Made by a program: the position numbers and the translations under genes
Shown here: piece after piece, positions 33,201 to 42,190 of the stretch
How the letters are laid out: every line of letters begins with the position of its first letter
How positions within the stretch are numbered: position 1 is the first letter of the stretch
Notes under the pieces: generated by a model
What the model saw: only the letters and a program-made list of their open reading frames with translations
Databases searched by the model: none
What the model was told of the DNA's origin: nothing
NCBI GenBank assembly: GCA_963814355.1
Contig: CAWFCZ010000011.1
Span: 67,950 to 131,949 of the forward strand
Length of the DNA stretch: 64,000 nucleotides
Source: JADGOV01 sp963814355
GTDB lineage: Bacteria > Actinomycetota > Actinomycetes > JADGOV01
Reading direction: 5' to 3'

Positions 33201-34332
33201 GGCCCGGCTACGGTCCGACCCGGCGCTGCCCGCGCTGCTCGCCGAGGCCTGGGAGCTGCAGCTCGCCGGTCACGACGCGACGACGCTGCTCCACCAGGCC
33301 GCCGGGGCACGCGGCTTCACCGGCGCCGATTCCGTGGCGCAGGTACTGCGCTGGCGGCTCGCGGTCAGCCGCGACCAGCTCCCCGACGACGGCGCCTGGC
33401 GCGGCTGGGCCACCCTCACCCCCGGCGGTGACGAGGGGCGGGTCGCGCGGCAAGCCGCCACTCTCCTCGACGCGCGGGTCGCCGAGCTGGGCGCGCTCGC
33501 CGGCGAGCAGCAGCCGGCGTGGGCGGCGCGGCTCGGCCCGGTCCCCGACGACGCCCCCGGCCGGCTGGTCTGGCAGGAACGGGCCGGTGTGGTCGCCGCC
33601 TGGCGCGAGTACGCCGCCGTCCCCGACGAGGACCCAACATCGATAGGCCCCGAGCCGTTAGGGGCACAGCCCATGCCGCGGATGCTCTGGCGCGCCGCGC
33701 ACCAGGCCCTCGGGGCGCACGACGACACACCGGAATGGTCCCGGGTGCCGGCAGCACTCCTAGCGGAGGCAGTCCAACGCGGGAGGGACGCGGTCGCCGC
33801 CGCGCCGCCGTTCGTCGACGCGCCACGCTGGGCGGCGCACCGCCAGCTCTACACCACCCGCATCGAGCTGAACCTCGCCCGGGAACAACTCGGCCAACTC
33901 CAACAGCCGGCGCCTGACCGTGGTCCCGCCGCGACTGAGATCGAGGCCGCGTCGGACCGGCTCCGCCAGCAGGCGACGCGCTTGCGGGCCCGGGCCGGCG
34001 GGCAGCAGAAGTTCCTCGACCGGATGGACACCCGCGCCGCCGCCCGCGACCGGTGGTCGCAAGCGAACCGAGACACCCTCGCGCAGGCACAACGAGCCGG
34101 CCGGGAACTAGCCCGGCGATCCCGCCACGGCGACACCCCCTTCGCCACGCCTGCGGACGCGGCCACCGCCCCGCGATGGAACCGACTACGGCGTATCCGC
34201 GCCGACAGTCGCTCCGGGGGCGACGCCGGGGAAGCATGGCGACGGCTACGGCAGCAGGAGCAGCAGCGGGCCGCGCAGCCGGCCATGGTTGAGCGCCTGC
34301 CCGGGGACCGGCGGCGCGGGCTGCGGCCTTAA
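30291..34332 (+). CDS. MobF-family relaxase-helicase, one-base insertion near 30668
   Basis: About 1,346 residues. The N-terminus (LSIGKLTAAQGFDYLLRGVA, EDYYARDEQVGEAPGRWV) has the tyrosine region; after an extra A near 30668 the frame continues with SVDAYDLTFSPVKSVSVLWA and DPQIHSHVVVLNLSRT, the His triad of TrwC/TraI relaxases. The C-terminal half is an SF1 helicase: VGPAGAGKTTTMATL (Walker A), LVLVDEAGMASDVHLARIVQ (Walker B), LLVGDPGQLPSPGAG and the UvrD-like box YARNVHGGQGLTVDTGHALV. It nicks oriT and unwinds the transferred strand. Span minus one base is 1,347 codons. This is the only large plus-strand gene of the block. Confidence 0.9.
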
Positions 34333-34742
34333 TGGGTCCTCAACCGCCCGAGGGCCCGCACTACGACCGGATTCTGCTGAGGGCGCGTCTGCACCCCGAT
34401 CGACGCGGAGCTCAGTGTGCCCGGGTCAGGAAACTCGCGCCCCGGGCTTGGAGCAACGGTGGCGCCTTGGCCACGACCCGGGCGGGCTCGTAGCCGCGCT
34501 TCTGGGCGCTTGCCTGGGCCGAACAGACGTCGCCCGGCACGCCAGTCGATGCGCGCCGGGTTGCGCCGGTTCCATCCACTGACATGCCGATGATCGGAAG
34601 CTGCGGGCCCAGGATGCCTCCGCCGACTGTGTACCATCCGGAAGGGCCACAAGATCGCACCGATCTGCATCGGCGGACGGGCCAGTTCCTATGAAGGCGG
34701 AAGTCGGCGCGCGGCTCGCGCCCCGTAGCGGGAAGATGACTT
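34333..34742. other. Gap with repeat copy A; no intact gene
   Basis: No credible gene. On the minus strand a short frame reads QKRGYEPARVVAKAPPLL, resembling RKRRYQPDRVVARAPPCL in the matching repeat near 36650, so both may be remnants of one coding sequence. Confidence 0.4.
34425..34509. repeat. Imperfect direct repeat, copy A, left of the HipA-like cassette
   Basis: About 85 nt that align with 36596-36678 at roughly four of five positions in the same orientation. Shared blocks include ACGGTGGCGCC, TGGCCACGACCCGG and GCGCTT. The pair brackets the HipA-like/HIRAN genes. Confidence 0.6.
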
Positions 34743-35645
34743 GTGCCTTACCCCGTCGTCGACACCAGCTCGTGGGCGGTTGCTGGCATCGAGACTGACG
34801 GTCTCACCGAGCACTTCTGGCTGGTGCGCCCGCGAGACGATCGCCTGTGGTTGTACAAGGAGGTAACAGTCCACGGTCTACGGCGACAGGGAGAGGACTG
34901 GGTTGAGAAGCTCGCCAGCGCACTAGCGGAACGTATTGGCATCCCAAGAGCGGACGTTGAATTGGCTACTCGTGGCCAAACTGCTGGCTGCGTCGTTCGC
35001 GACGTGAAGCCCCATCAATGGCAATTGTTCTCGGGCGCGGACTTGCTGTCGGGCCTTCTGGGGCCAACCTACGACCCCCACGACAGGCTTGCTACAGGAC
35101 ACAAACTTGAGAACATCAAGCGCGTGCTCTCTGGTTATGAGGCACCGCCGGGAGTAGCTGCCGGCGCCGGGCTCTCGGCCTTTGACTACTTTGCGGGTTA
35201 TCTCGCACTTGATGCTTTGATCGCGAATCGAGACCGGCACGCAAGAAACTGGGGCGTGCTGCAGCCACCTCCCGCATCGAATGCGGCCGACGCGCTTTGC
35301 CCTTCATTCGACCATGCCAGTGGCCTGGGCTTTGGGCTTTCCGACGTTGAGCGGCGACGCTGGTTGGAGGTTGTCGGCGTTGAGGCGTGGGCGCGTCGGG
35401 GGGATGCCAAGTGTTTTGAGCACGGCCCCCGGCCATGGCCCTCACTCGTTGAAGTTGCCGTAACAGCCCTGAGGACTGGCAGTGTGAGCGCTCGTCGTAC
35501 GTGGCGAGCTGGGCTTGAGCACCTCGAGCCGGCGGTGGTCTACAGAGTGGTCGCCGACCTGCCGAGTCTGTCTCAGGTCACGCGTACGTTCACCGCAGAC
35601 GTCATACGGATCAACCGTGTCCGGCTTCTGCAGGAGGCTTGGTGA
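34743..35645 (+). CDS. HipA-like (HipT-type) Ser/Thr kinase
   Basis: 300 residues from GTG 34743. The kinase loop NRDRHARNWG (about 162-171) is the HipA catalytic motif NxDRHxxNxG, and SFDHASGLG (188-196) is the metal-binding FDxAxG equivalent. LWLYKEVTV (36-44) offers the ATP-contacting Lys. The protein is shorter than HipA (about 440) because the N-terminal subdomain is missing; the next gene carries a region that looks like it. No HipB-like HTH gene is adjacent. The stop overlaps the next start (TGATG). GC content is visibly lower than in the flanking transfer genes, a sign of separate origin. Role: growth-arrest toxin or defence kinase, by family. Confidence 0.8.
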   Translation: MPYPVVDTSSWAVAGIETDGLTEHFWLVRPRDDRLWLYKEVTVHGLRRQGEDWVEKLASALAERIGIPRADVELATRGQTAGCVVRDVKPHQWQLFSGADLLSGLLGPTYDPHDRLATGHKLENIKRVLSGYEAPPGVAAGAGLSAFDYFAGYLALDALIANRDRHARNWGVLQPPPASNAADALCPSFDHASGLGFGLSDVERRRWLEVVGVEAWARRGDAKCFEHGPRPWPSLVEVAVTALRTGSVSARRTWRAGLEHLEPAVVYRVVADLPSLSQVTRTFTADVIRINRVRLLQEAW

Positions 35646-36418
35646 TGAGTAACGAGCCCAGTACGAGACGGTACCTTGTCCTCTGGCGTAACGATGTCGA
35701 CCCTGCCATCTCGCCCGTAGGGGTGCTAGTGGGCGATGATCGATACCGCTTCAGTTACTTGCCAGGCGTTGATTCCGTTCCTGGCTTTCGAGCCTTGCCG
35801 GCATTCCCCCACTTGGACAGTGTATACACTTCGCGAACGTTGTTTGACTTCTTCGCTGCACGGATAATGGACCGGCGACGACCAGAGTATGAAGACTTCC
35901 TCAAGGCTCTTGCGCTGCCCGGGAACGCCGACGCCCTGTCCGTCCTCGGTCGAAGTGGCGGGAGGCGTAAGGGCGACTTCATCTCGGTGGTCGAGGAACC
36001 GATAGTACTTCCTGACGGTGGGACGGACCACACCTTTCTGGTGCACGGTGTCCGACACGTGGCCGATCCTGTAGCGCGTGACCGGGTGCTAAACGAACTG
36101 AGCCCCGACGACTCCCTACAGATTCGTCCAGAGCCCCATAATCCAGTTAATCCCAGGGCGCTCTCGATCGTGTCCGCGGGCGGGACCGCATTGGGGTGGG
36201 TACCAGACGGACTGGTCGATTACATAGGCCGGCTATATGAGAATGGTACGTTGACCCTTAGAGTCGTTCGCGTAAATGGCCCCAAGCAGCCTGATCAGCT
36301 ACGCATGGTCGTAGTAGCTCGCGGAAGGCTGGCCGCCGGGACTGCCGCTCTCCCTCAGCTTCTTGCGATCGCGTACCGACAAGGTGCAGCGACAGGAGCG
36401 TCGCTGGGCGTCGGCTAG
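35645..36418 (+). CDS. HipN-like domain fused to a HIRAN domain
   Basis: 257 residues from ATG 35645 (CAGGAGG 7 nt upstream). Residues about 9-112 (SPVGVLVGDDRYRFSYLPGV, FRALPAFPHLDSVYTSRTLF, FDFFAARIMDRRRPEYEDFL) follow the pattern of the HipA N-terminal subdomain: VGxL, FxY, LPxxP, LFxFFxxRI. Residues about 131-230 form a HIRAN domain: LQIRPEPHNPVNPRALSIVS and GTALGWVPDGLVDYIGRLYE. HIRAN binds DNA ends or stalled forks. The gene is coupled to the kinase gene and together they look like a HipA split in two, with a DNA-end sensor added. Function is inferred from domains only. Confidence 0.75.
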   Translation: MSNEPSTRRYLVLWRNDVDPAISPVGVLVGDDRYRFSYLPGVDSVPGFRALPAFPHLDSVYTSRTLFDFFAARIMDRRRPEYEDFLKALALPGNADALSVLGRSGGRRKGDFISVVEEPIVLPDGGTDHTFLVHGVRHVADPVARDRVLNELSPDDSLQIRPEPHNPVNPRALSIVSAGGTALGWVPDGLVDYIGRLYENGTLTLRVVRVNGPKQPDQLRMVVVARGRLAAGTAALPQLLAIAYRQGAATGASLGVG

Positions 36419-36769
36419 GCTCGAACGTAGCCGCACAGGCGTAGCTGCTGAAACATGTTGCCGCGGGACCAGCGTCTGAGCGGACTAGTCGAGGGCTCCG
36501 GCCTCCGCTTGAGGCTGAGGTCGGAGCCCCATCGAGCCGCACACCGTGGACCGAGACGAACGTCCGCTCATGCTTGATATGTGGGTGATGGCCCAGTCAG
36601 GAACGCGCACCCCGGGTTCGAGGCACGGTGGCGCCCTGGCCACGACCCGGTCCGGCTGGTAACGGCGCTTCCGGACGCCCAGCCCAGTCCTGCCGCGAGG
36701 CATTCCGGCCATGCGAGTCCGGTGGGCGCACGGCGCCCGCTCCGAAATCGTTCACGCGGCCGAACGCGT
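36419..36769. other. Gap with repeat copy B; no intact gene
   Basis: Between convergent genes. It contains the 36596-36678 repeat and no credible reading frame other than short remnants. Confidence 0.4.
36596..36678. repeat. Imperfect direct repeat, copy B, right of the HipA-like cassette
   Basis: Aligns with 34425-34509 in the same orientation over about 83 nt with two short gaps. Distance between the copies is about 2.2 kb. Confidence 0.6.
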
Positions 36770-37780
36770 TCAGGGATTCAGTACCCCGCGGCGGCGAGCA
36801 TCTGCAATATAGGCGAAGTATGCGGAGCCCTTACTCAGTGCATTTCCAGTCCGATGTGTCAGGAAGTCATCATAGCCGTAGAAGATGCGCTTACCGCAAA
36901 GGTGAAGCGTCCTCGCGTTGATGTGAGCGACTACGTCATCGGTCGCTTGGCAACGCGCCTCGCGGGCACTCGGATAACTGACTAAGGCGACGCTCTTGCT
37001 TACGGGAAAGGATACCTCGACATCATAGTCGGACAGCTGTTGAGGCGGGCGTATCGTTTCGTCGTTTTCCCTCGCTTTGCCCGAGTCCAAGCTGCCCCAA
37101 ACCAACGGATTGTCGGAGCAGATGAATCCGCCTGTGAGATCGGCGTCCGTTATGTGCGATTCCCATCGTTTCCGCATCAATACTCCATGCAGCTCGCGCG
37201 CCAGCTCAAATACTAGGCCCACCGTTAGCACCGTAGGGGGCCGAGGGAACCAGCGATTCTCGTTCAGAAGTCTGAGGGCGTCGTCGTACCCTGGAACCTC
37301 TTCGGGCGGCACCCCGTTTCGTAGCTCTGATGCTCGAAGCTGCTCCCACTGTTGGCGGGACACTTCCTTGCGCCGAAGTCGCGCGGCGATGCCGGCGGCC
37401 AGTGCGGGCGCGAGCACGTCCCGGGCCCTGCGGTTCCGAGCGGCGCATAACGCCGCAACTTCAAGTGTCCTCGCTATGGCTTGACGGTCTGCTGAGCCTC
37501 CACTTGCCACCAACCTGAGTGAGGGTGCCAACTCGGTTTCCACTTGTGAAAGGAGCGTCTCAGTCTCATTTGGATCGACCCCGGGCTCCTCGACACGGTT
37601 GTAATCAGTCTTTCTGCACGCCTTCGAGGGCGTTGAAGCATACTTTCGGCCCGTGTCATAGTCGAACACATTTAGTCGGTCGCTCTTGCTCCCGCGCTTA
37701 GTGAACCCGGCTAGATAGAATGCGGGAATGACGTGATGCTTCCGTGCGTCGCTTCGACTTGGCGACCTGCCACCACCCAC
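36770..37780 (-). CDS. DUF4238 protein
   Basis: 336 residues. The N-terminal ARKHHVIPAFYLAGFTKRGS is the DUF4238 signature (xHxVPxxYLxxF), followed by LNVFDYDTGRKYASTPSKAC, a helical middle (RTLEVAALCAARNRRARDVL) and GGFICSDNPLVWGSLDSG, the conserved DNPxxx segment, then VSFPVSKSVALVSYPSA. The family is widespread, sporadic and of unknown function, often on mobile elements. Base composition resembles the HipA-like cassette (lower GC than the transfer genes). It faces that cassette convergently. The gene looks intact. Confidence 0.85.
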   Translation of the reverse strand: MGGGRSPSRSDARKHHVIPAFYLAGFTKRGSKSDRLNVFDYDTGRKYASTPSKACRKTDYNRVEEPGVDPNETETLLSQVETELAPSLRLVASGGSADRQAIARTLEVAALCAARNRRARDVLAPALAAGIAARLRRKEVSRQQWEQLRASELRNGVPPEEVPGYDDALRLLNENRWFPRPPTVLTVGLVFELARELHGVLMRKRWESHITDADLTGGFICSDNPLVWGSLDSGKARENDETIRPPQQLSDYDVEVSFPVSKSVALVSYPSAREARCQATDDVVAHINARTLHLCGKRIFYGYDDFLTHRTGNALSKGSAYFAYIADARRRGVLNP

Positions 37781-38188
37781 TCGGCGATCCTAACCGCCCC
37801 CGAGATCTGTGCAGCCTCCGCGGCAACGGCTCGCGGGGGTGACACGACCGCGCTGCCAGTCTGGACGGGACGCACAGGGGCTGCAGGCCGGCAGGCATCG
37901 AGGTGGACAGAGGCGTAGAAGCGCCACGACTCGCAACTCGTATCAGCGAGCGTCCAAGGCACGGGCGGTTTGCGCAACCGGGAGGGCAGTACGACGGTGG
38001 CTTCACCTACCTGGATATTCGCTCAGTTGCAACCGATAAGGCCCGTCCGACCACTCCGCCGCGGTCGTCGTCTCGGAGCCGCATCGTACGCAGTCGGCCT
38101 CCCATAAGACCGGTTCTGCACCGTGTCATGGTCAGCGCATACTGGCGCACGAGTCCGACAGCGGCCACGCACCGACTTCGCGGCCATG
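37781..38188. other. Intergenic, nothing recognised
   Basis: About 400 nt upstream of the DUF4238 gene and beyond the last transfer gene. Short frames exist but give no recognisable protein. It must contain the DUF4238 promoter. Confidence 0.4.
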
Positions 38189-38704
38189 TTAACTCGCCAT
38201 CGGGGATGTGCGGCCCTGGGATGTGTGCTGCGCGCATGTGGCTGGAGCGGGGAGCTGTTGGCGGTGCCGGCCGGTAAGGCAGTCCCGGGTAACGTACGCG
38301 TCCACTCGGGATAAGAAGCCGGGTAGGTGAAGTCCGTGCCACGTTTGAGCGGCGTCGGCGGTGCGGGACGCGAGGAACGCTGTGTACCAGGTGTGGTAGA
38401 GGGTGAGGAGTTCCGCCACGAGCCCGGGATGGTGCGGCCAGCAGCTTGGGAGGCTGCGGCCCGGTGAGTCGCTGCTGTAGGTGCGGGTCAGCCAGCACAC
38501 CCATTCGCCGATCGCGTCGTACACCCGGCCGCCAAGTTCGTCGGTGTCTTCACCCCAAATCGTCCAGGGGGTGTCGCGCTCCCCCCGGCCGGCAGCCGCC
38601 TCCGCGCCGTCGCCGACGACGGCGGCGAGCAGGTCGAGCTGCTCCTGCTGCCGTGCCAGCGCCTGGGCAAGTTCCTCGACCCGCCACTCGATCGGAGTGC
38701 TCAT
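38189..38704 (-). CDS. DUF4913-like protein at the end of the transfer operon
   Basis: 171 residues from ATG 38704, overlapping the TraG stop (ATGA). An N-terminal coiled coil (RVEELAQALARQQEQLDLLA) precedes GEWVCWLTRTYSSDSPGRSL, CWPHHPGLVAELLTLYHTWY and a C-terminal helix with HGLHLPGFLSRVD. The Trp/His pattern matches DUF4913 proteins that follow traG/virD4 in actinobacterial conjugative elements. Function unknown; a cytoplasmic adaptor for the coupling protein is a guess. Confidence 0.65.
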   Translation of the reverse strand: MSTPIEWRVEELAQALARQQEQLDLLAAVVGDGAEAAAGRGERDTPWTIWGEDTDELGGRVYDAIGEWVCWLTRTYSSDSPGRSLPSCWPHHPGLVAELLTLYHTWYTAFLASRTADAAQTWHGLHLPGFLSRVDAYVTRDCLTGRHRQQLPAPATCAQHTSQGRTSPMAS

Positions 38705-40518
38705 CCGGACGCCTGCGCAGCCTCCGCGTCGCTCCCGGCACGGAGGGTTTCCCGGTCGTCGCGCAGCCCGGCCCAGGCCCCTCGCCGCTGCCATATGCCG
38801 GGCAGCGCGACAAGCACCGGTGGAAGGTCGCGGTAGATAAGCATGCCGTCGCCGGGGCGGAGTCGGCGCAGGTCGGCGGGGTCGAGGACGGGAATCCGGT
38901 CGTCGCTGCTGCTGGTGGTGGAGTCGCGGCTGGAGGTGCTGTAGCCGACGCGGCGGCGGTAGTGGTGGCCGCCGAGGGCGGCCAGGGCGGTGAGGTCGCG
39001 GGTGCTTTTTCCGCCGCCGAGGATCAGCAGTGAGGTGGAGTTGTCGATGAGCACGGCGGCCCGGTCCGGGCCCCAGCGGGCGCGGGCCTGGCCGAGGGAC
39101 TGCAGGGCGTAGCTGATGACGACGCCGCGGCCGGCGGAGTCGCTGATCGTCTCGGCCAGGGTGGGGACGGGGGCGATGTTCGCGACCTCGTCGAGGACGG
39201 CCAGCGCCGGGGGGTCGAGCCGTTCCGCCGGCTGATCGAGGGCGAGGGTGCGGGCCCGGTTGAGGACCTCCTCGACGAAGGCGGTGACCAGCGGGGCGGT
39301 GGAGCCGGCGGCCGCGGCGGAGCCGAGCACGTACACCGTCTCGCCGGCTCGGATGGCGGCGTCGACGTCGAACTCCTCCCCGGGTGGGGGGCTGACCAGC
39401 TCCAGGATGTCCGGGCGGGCGAGGCAGGCAACCGCGTTCGCGATGGTGGCGTAGATGCCGTCGCGGGTCTCCGGCACCAGCCGCTGGACGGCGGCGAGGC
39501 GGCTGGCCTGGACCGGCAGCTCGGCGGCGGCCAGCGCCCGCTGCGCGGTGTGGTCGGCGGGGTCGGACAGCCAGTCGAGCAGGGTGAGCACCCCGCCGCC
39601 GGCGTGCGCGGCGGCGGCGAGGTAGCCGGCGAGGGTCGATTCGGCGTGCGCGGTGAAGAAGCCGTGCGCCGACAGCGTCGCTCCGGCGTCGGCCTGTGGG
39701 CTGGCGGCGATCAGCGCGGCCGCGCGGCGTTCGGCGGTGGCCAGGTCGGCGCAGCCGGCGATCGGGGACCAGCGCACCCGCCGCCGCCACGGCGGGCCGG
39801 CCCCGGCGGTGTCGAGCACGCTGACCGGGGAGCCGTTGCGTTCCCGCTCCAGCGCGGTGAGCAGCAGCAGGTCCGGTTTGGTGGAGGTGACCAGTGCGAA
39901 GCCGGGCCCGGCGCGCAGCTGGTGCGTGAGCACCCGCAGCGTCTTCCCGGACTGGGTCGGGGCGATCACGCCGTGGCAGTCGGTGAACGGCGCCCACAGC
40001 GGCAGCCGGGAGCGGTGGTGCCGCCCCAGCGGCACCCCCAGTTCCCCTGGTCCGGCGCGGCGCCGGGCGCGGCCGCCCAGGGTCGGGCGGGTGGTGGCGG
40101 CGGCGAGCCGGGCCGCCCGCCGGGACAGCACCGGGGCGAGGTCGGCGCGGGTGGCCAGCCCGGCCGGCCGGCCGCCCCACCGGTGGGCGAGCAGCCCGAT
40201 GCCGGCGAGGACACCGGCCAGGGTGACGGCGAAAACGAGCGCGAGGGCCATTGTGATGCCGGCGGGCGGGGCGGGTGGCGGCCAGCCGCGGGTGTCGCCG
40301 TGGGCGACCAGATCGCGGGCGGCGGCTCCCAGCTGCGAGGGCCGTAGCCGGGGCCACGGCCGGCCGGCCAGCCGGGCGGCGACCCCGCCGGCGGCCCACA
40401 CCGGCAGCAGCGCCGCGCCGGCCAGCGCGGCCGCGGCCGCGGCGAGCAGCAGCAGCCCGTCGTTCGGGCCGGTCAGCGGCGGCCGGACGGCGCCGCCGGC
40501 CGGGCTGGTGTCCCTCAT
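38701..40518 (-). CDS. VirD4/TraG-type coupling ATPase
   Basis: 605 residues. Two N-terminal membrane helices (LLLLAAAAAALAGAALLPVW and ITMALALVFAVTLAGVLAGI) are followed by an ATPase domain: GVIAPTQSGKTLRVL (Walker A, about 186-193), ALAVLDEVANIAPVPTLAET (Walker B), then SYALQSLGQARARWG and LILGGGKSTRDL, the C-terminal TraG/TraD motifs. Coupling proteins bring the relaxase-DNA complex to the secretion channel. The N-terminus is longer than in minimal TcpA-like forms. No frame damage. It follows the VirB4-like gene after a 15-nt gap. Confidence 0.92.
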   Translation of the reverse strand: MRDTSPAGGAVRPPLTGPNDGLLLLAAAAAALAGAALLPVWAAGGVAARLAGRPWPRLRPSQLGAAARDLVAHGDTRGWPPPAPPAGITMALALVFAVTLAGVLAGIGLLAHRWGGRPAGLATRADLAPVLSRRAARLAAATTRPTLGGRARRRAGPGELGVPLGRHHRSRLPLWAPFTDCHGVIAPTQSGKTLRVLTHQLRAGPGFALVTSTKPDLLLLTALERERNGSPVSVLDTAGAGPPWRRRVRWSPIAGCADLATAERRAAALIAASPQADAGATLSAHGFFTAHAESTLAGYLAAAAHAGGGVLTLLDWLSDPADHTAQRALAAAELPVQASRLAAVQRLVPETRDGIYATIANAVACLARPDILELVSPPPGEEFDVDAAIRAGETVYVLGSAAAAGSTAPLVTAFVEEVLNRARTLALDQPAERLDPPALAVLDEVANIAPVPTLAETISDSAGRGVVISYALQSLGQARARWGPDRAAVLIDNSTSLLILGGGKSTRDLTALAALGGHHYRRRVGYSTSSRDSTTSSSDDRIPVLDPADLRRLRPGDGMLIYRDLPPVLVALPGIWQRRGAWAGLRDDRETLRAGSDAEAAQASG

Positions 40519-40533
40519 GCCGATCCTTTCCGG

Positions 40534-42062
40534 TCAGACCCGCATCCGCTCGTTGGTCATGGTGATCCCCCGTTCGGCGGGGGAGAGGACGAGCTGCACG
40601 TCGTAGGAGCCGTAGGAGCTGACTTTCCACAGCGCGCGGCCGATCTCCCCGGCGCCCCAGGAGGCGACCCGGGCGACTTCGGTGTCGGTGAGTCCGATCT
40701 CCTCCCGGATGGCCTGCAGCGGGCCGAGGTTCTGGGCGAGGAGGATGCGGGTCTGGCAGGAGGCGACGACGCCGCGGGCGATCGCCACTTCCTCGCTGCC
40801 GGCGTCGCCGACGGCCTCGAAGTCGCTGAGCCGGTGGGTGGCCAGAACCTGCACGGTGCCCTGCGCGCGGGACAGCCGCAGATCGCTGTCGATCTTCCGG
40901 GCCATGCCGGGGAGGGTCATCCAGCGCCACAGCTCGTCCCGGACGACGACGGTGACGGGCCGGTCGGCGGTGTCGATCGCGGCCTGCCCCCAGGTGGACA
41001 GGCAGGACAGGGCGGCGGCGACGACGTCGTCGCCGCGGGAGTCCAGCCGGGAGACGTCGAGGCAGACGATCGGCGCCGCCCAGTCCGGGGTGATGGTGGT
41101 GTCCGCGTCGAACAGCCCGCCGAGGACGCCGGCGACCATCGACGCCAGCGCGCTGGTCACGTCGCGAGACAGCCGGCGGAGCTCGGCGACGCCGCGGAGC
41201 CGGTGCTCGCGGACCGCGCCCGGAGTCGGGGTCGCGGAGCACGGCGAGGATCTGCGGGATCGTCGGGGTCGCCGCCGCTGCGCTGGCGCTGGCCGTCTGC
41301 GGGGTGACGCTGCGCAGCGCGTGGGCGAGCACCTGCTCCTCGAACGGGTCGACGCGGCGGCGGAGCCGGATTCTCGGCCATGTTCACCAGCAGCGCCAGC
41401 CGGCGGCGGGAGATCTCGGCGAGCCGGTCGGCCCGCTCGGCCGCCGCGGTGGGCAGCTGCTCGCCGAGCGGGCCGGCGTCGAGCGGGTTCACCCGGCCGG
41501 GCAGCCCCGGCCCGAGAGCGATGGGTTCCACGCCGAGCGCCCGGCACAGCCCGGGGTACTCGCCTTTGATGTCGCCGGGGATGAACAGCCGGGCGCCGAA
41601 CGGCACCAGCCGCCAGCCGAACGGGATCTTCACGTGGCTGCTCTTGCCGGAGCCGGGCAGCCCGCAGATCAGCACGTTCGGGTTGGTGACGATGCCGCGG
41701 AGCAGCCACTCGATTGGGTGGCAGCTGAACTGCGAGCCGGATTCCTCGTAGCCGACGTACACCCCGACCGCCGGCGGCAGCGAGCCCATCAGCCACGGGT
41801 ACAGCCCGGCGAGATGGGCGGTGGTGGCCCGCCACACCGGCGGGCCGGGGTCGGGACGGACCGCCCGGCCGCCGTAGGGGCGGTTCTCCCCGCGCCGCGG
41901 CGGCCCCTGCACCGCCCGAGCCTCCCGGCGCCGCGTCGGGCGCAGCGCCGCCTCCCGGCGGGCCCGGTCCCGACCCGCCTCCCGGTTCCGGCCCGGTAGC
42001 CCGGCGGCGGCGAGGGTGACCGCCAGGTCCTCGCTGTGCCCGCCGGCGCGGCGTGGTCTCAT
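40534..42062 (-). pseudogene. VirB4/TraC-type secretion ATPase, two frameshifts
   Basis: From ATG 42062: a basic N-terminus, then VGYEESGSQFSCHPIEWLLR and LICGLPGSGKSSHVKIPFGW (Walker A), RLFIPGDIKGEYPGLCRALG. Near 41368 the frame shifts (VLAHALRSVTPQTASASAAA) and again near 41222 (RGVAELRRLSRDVTSALASM). The last frame holds VTVVVRDELWRWMTLPGMAR (Walker B region, DELW), VQVLATHRLSDFEAVGDAGS and LLAQNLGPLQAIREEIGLTD. Both shifts are single-base and the motifs are complete, so the product would be a normal ATPase of about 509 residues that powers the type IV channel. Possibly sequencing errors. Confidence 0.82.
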
Positions 42063-42190
42063 ACCCGCATCGCGGCGGACTGTCGGAAGAAAATTAGCCA
42101 GACGAGCGGCCGGAGCGCGGCGTGCAGCACCGGACCGGCCGGCCCGCGGGAGTCGCCGTAGCGGCCGGAGGTGACGAGGAGCAGATTCAC
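42059..42190 (-). CDS. 43-residue microprotein between SCO6880 and VirB4 genes
   Basis: GTG at 42190 overlaps the SCO6880 stop (GTGA) and the TGA at 42061-42059 overlaps the VirB4 start (ATGA). GAGGTG lies 3-8 nt upstream. The product (NLLLVTSGRYGDSRGPAGPV, LHAALRPLVWLIFFRQSAAM) has one hydrophobic patch. The double overlap shows it is translated as part of the chain. Function unknown; it may be a small membrane or assembly factor, or serve only translational coupling. Confidence 0.6.
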   Translation of the reverse strand: MNLLLVTSGRYGDSRGPAGPVLHAALRPLVWLIFFRQSAAMRV

